Source: Myxococcota bacterium
Lineage (GTDB): Bacteria > Myxococcota_A > UBA9042 > DTJE01
NCBI GenBank assembly: GCA_017994695.1
Contig: JAGOKF010000021.1
Location: 1-50,236 of the forward strand
Length of the DNA stretch: 50,236 bases
Reading direction: 5' to 3'
Shown here: piece after piece, positions 49,937 to 50,236 of the stretch
Position numbering within the stretch: position 1 is the first letter of the stretch
Layout: each line of letters begins with the position of its first letter
The notes under the pieces: generated by a model
Seen by the model: the letters and a program-made list of their open reading frames with translations, nothing else
The model's database searches: none
Told to the model about the DNA's origin: nothing
Translations under genes and position numbers: made by a program

Positions 49937-50236
49937 ATGAAGAAGTGTCTGGGGATCCTCGCGGTGCTGGCGATGGCCGTCGGCGTGACGGCCTGCGACA
50001 GCAGCAATGACAACGGGCAGGACGTGATCATCCCGCCGACGGACACCGGGGCCGACACCGGCCGGGACACGGTGAACCCGCCGACGGACACCGGGACCGA
50101 CACCGGCCGGGACACGGTGACGCCGCCGACGGACAACGGGACGGACACCGTGACGCCGCCGACGGACAACGGGCCCGACACCGTGACGCCGCCGACGGAC
50201 AACGGGACCGACACCGCGCCGACGCCGACGGACCAC
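49937..50236 (+). CDS. Asp/Thr/Pro-repeat lipoprotein, C-terminus off the right edge
   Basis: 100 residues of an incomplete protein. The ATG at 49937 has CAGGAGAGG upstream. The signal ends in the lipobox VTAC-D. All of the visible mature part is a low-complexity spacer made of units such as PPTDNGTDTVT, which would be extended, acidic and possibly calcium-binding or glycosylated. Similar spacers tether larger Cys-rich or enzymatic domains to the outer membrane in myxobacteria (compare the Asp/Glu linker of the lipoprotein at 3525). The functional domain must lie beyond the window. Confidence 0.8.
   Translation, partial: MKKCLGILAVLAMAVGVTACDSSNDNGQDVIIPPTDTGADTGRDTVNPPTDTGTDTGRDTVTPPTDNGTDTVTPPTDNGPDTVTPPTDNGTDTAPTPTDH
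50033..50221 (+). repeat. In-frame tandem repeats encoding the lipoprotein spacer
   Basis: Two 45-base units (50033-50077, 50078-50122) are followed by three 33-base units (50123-50155, 50156-50188, 50189-50221). All begin CCGCCGACGGACA and differ at few positions. Unit length is a multiple of three, so copy-number change would only lengthen or shorten the spacer. Confidence 0.9.

Noticed and set aside
1-50236. CRISPR arrays, IS elements, integrase or phage genes, rRNA operon
   Set aside because: No spaced direct repeats, transposase or integrase motifs, or rRNA sequence were seen; the only tandem repeat is the coding one at the right edge.

Overview
The window is very G+C-rich, gene-dense DNA that reads as a chromosome fragment of a myxobacterium-like (Myxococcota / former deltaproteobacterial) organism. 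The pointers are: an envelope gene set resembling the Myxococcus Glt/Agl adventurous-gliding complex (TPR proteins, a small periplasmic protein, an FHA-TM-AgmX/PglI protein); Ser/Thr kinases with single-TM tails; Cys-rich MopE-like and Asp/Thr/Pro-rich lipoproteins; a DUF6178 protein; and bacterial microcompartment (BMC) shell genes that closely resemble those of Haliangium ochraceum. No gap between genes exceeds 300 bases, and no IS element, phage or CRISPR array is visible.

Layout. 1-8718 (minus strand): truncated Ser/Thr kinase, PhaR-type regulator, ECF sigma factor with overlapping anti-sigma factor, Cys-rich lipoprotein, TMTC-like glycosyltransferase, Fe/Mn superoxide dismutase, a tandem-domain BMC shell protein and a lone NuoB-like Fe-S protein. 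8856-12215 (plus): two lipoproteins and an unusual PPC/Tudor-like fusion. GlmU (minus) is divergent from a plus run of a family I CoA-transferase, exonuclease III and peroxiredoxin. Rubrerythrin (minus) is divergent from the BMC operon.

The BMC operon (17536-20983, plus) is BMC-T, BMC-H, BMC-P, CoA-acylating aldehyde dehydrogenase with an N-terminal encapsulation-like helix, then a second BMC-T. With the satellite BMC-T at 7563-8210 this gives a complete shell (H, P and three T types) plus the core aldehyde dehydrogenase. There is no PduL phosphotransacylase, no alcohol dehydrogenase and no obvious signature enzyme in the operon. Candidate partners in the window are the CoA-transferase (13837-15543), a class II aldolase with FucA-like metal ligands (33446-34108), and a ring of oxidant-defence genes (SOD, Bcp, rubrerythrin). 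This functionally unassigned organelle is the most interesting system here.

20937-32353 holds a DUF6178 protein, a GT-C glycosyltransferase with an inserted receiver-like domain, prepilin peptidase, HEAT-type lipoproteins, a zincin/TolB-propeller/barrel protein and a small lipoprotein. At 32518 is tRNA-Leu(GAG), followed by a lipoprotein ORF whose only usable in-frame starts lie inside the tRNA. 34148-38146 (minus) is an AsnS-kinase-ProC-transporter run. 38342-47148 (plus) is the Glt-like envelope cluster under good sigma-70-like promoters. PyrC (minus), a receiver-histidine kinase hybrid with an apparently near-leaderless transcript, and a truncated repeat-rich lipoprotein close the window.
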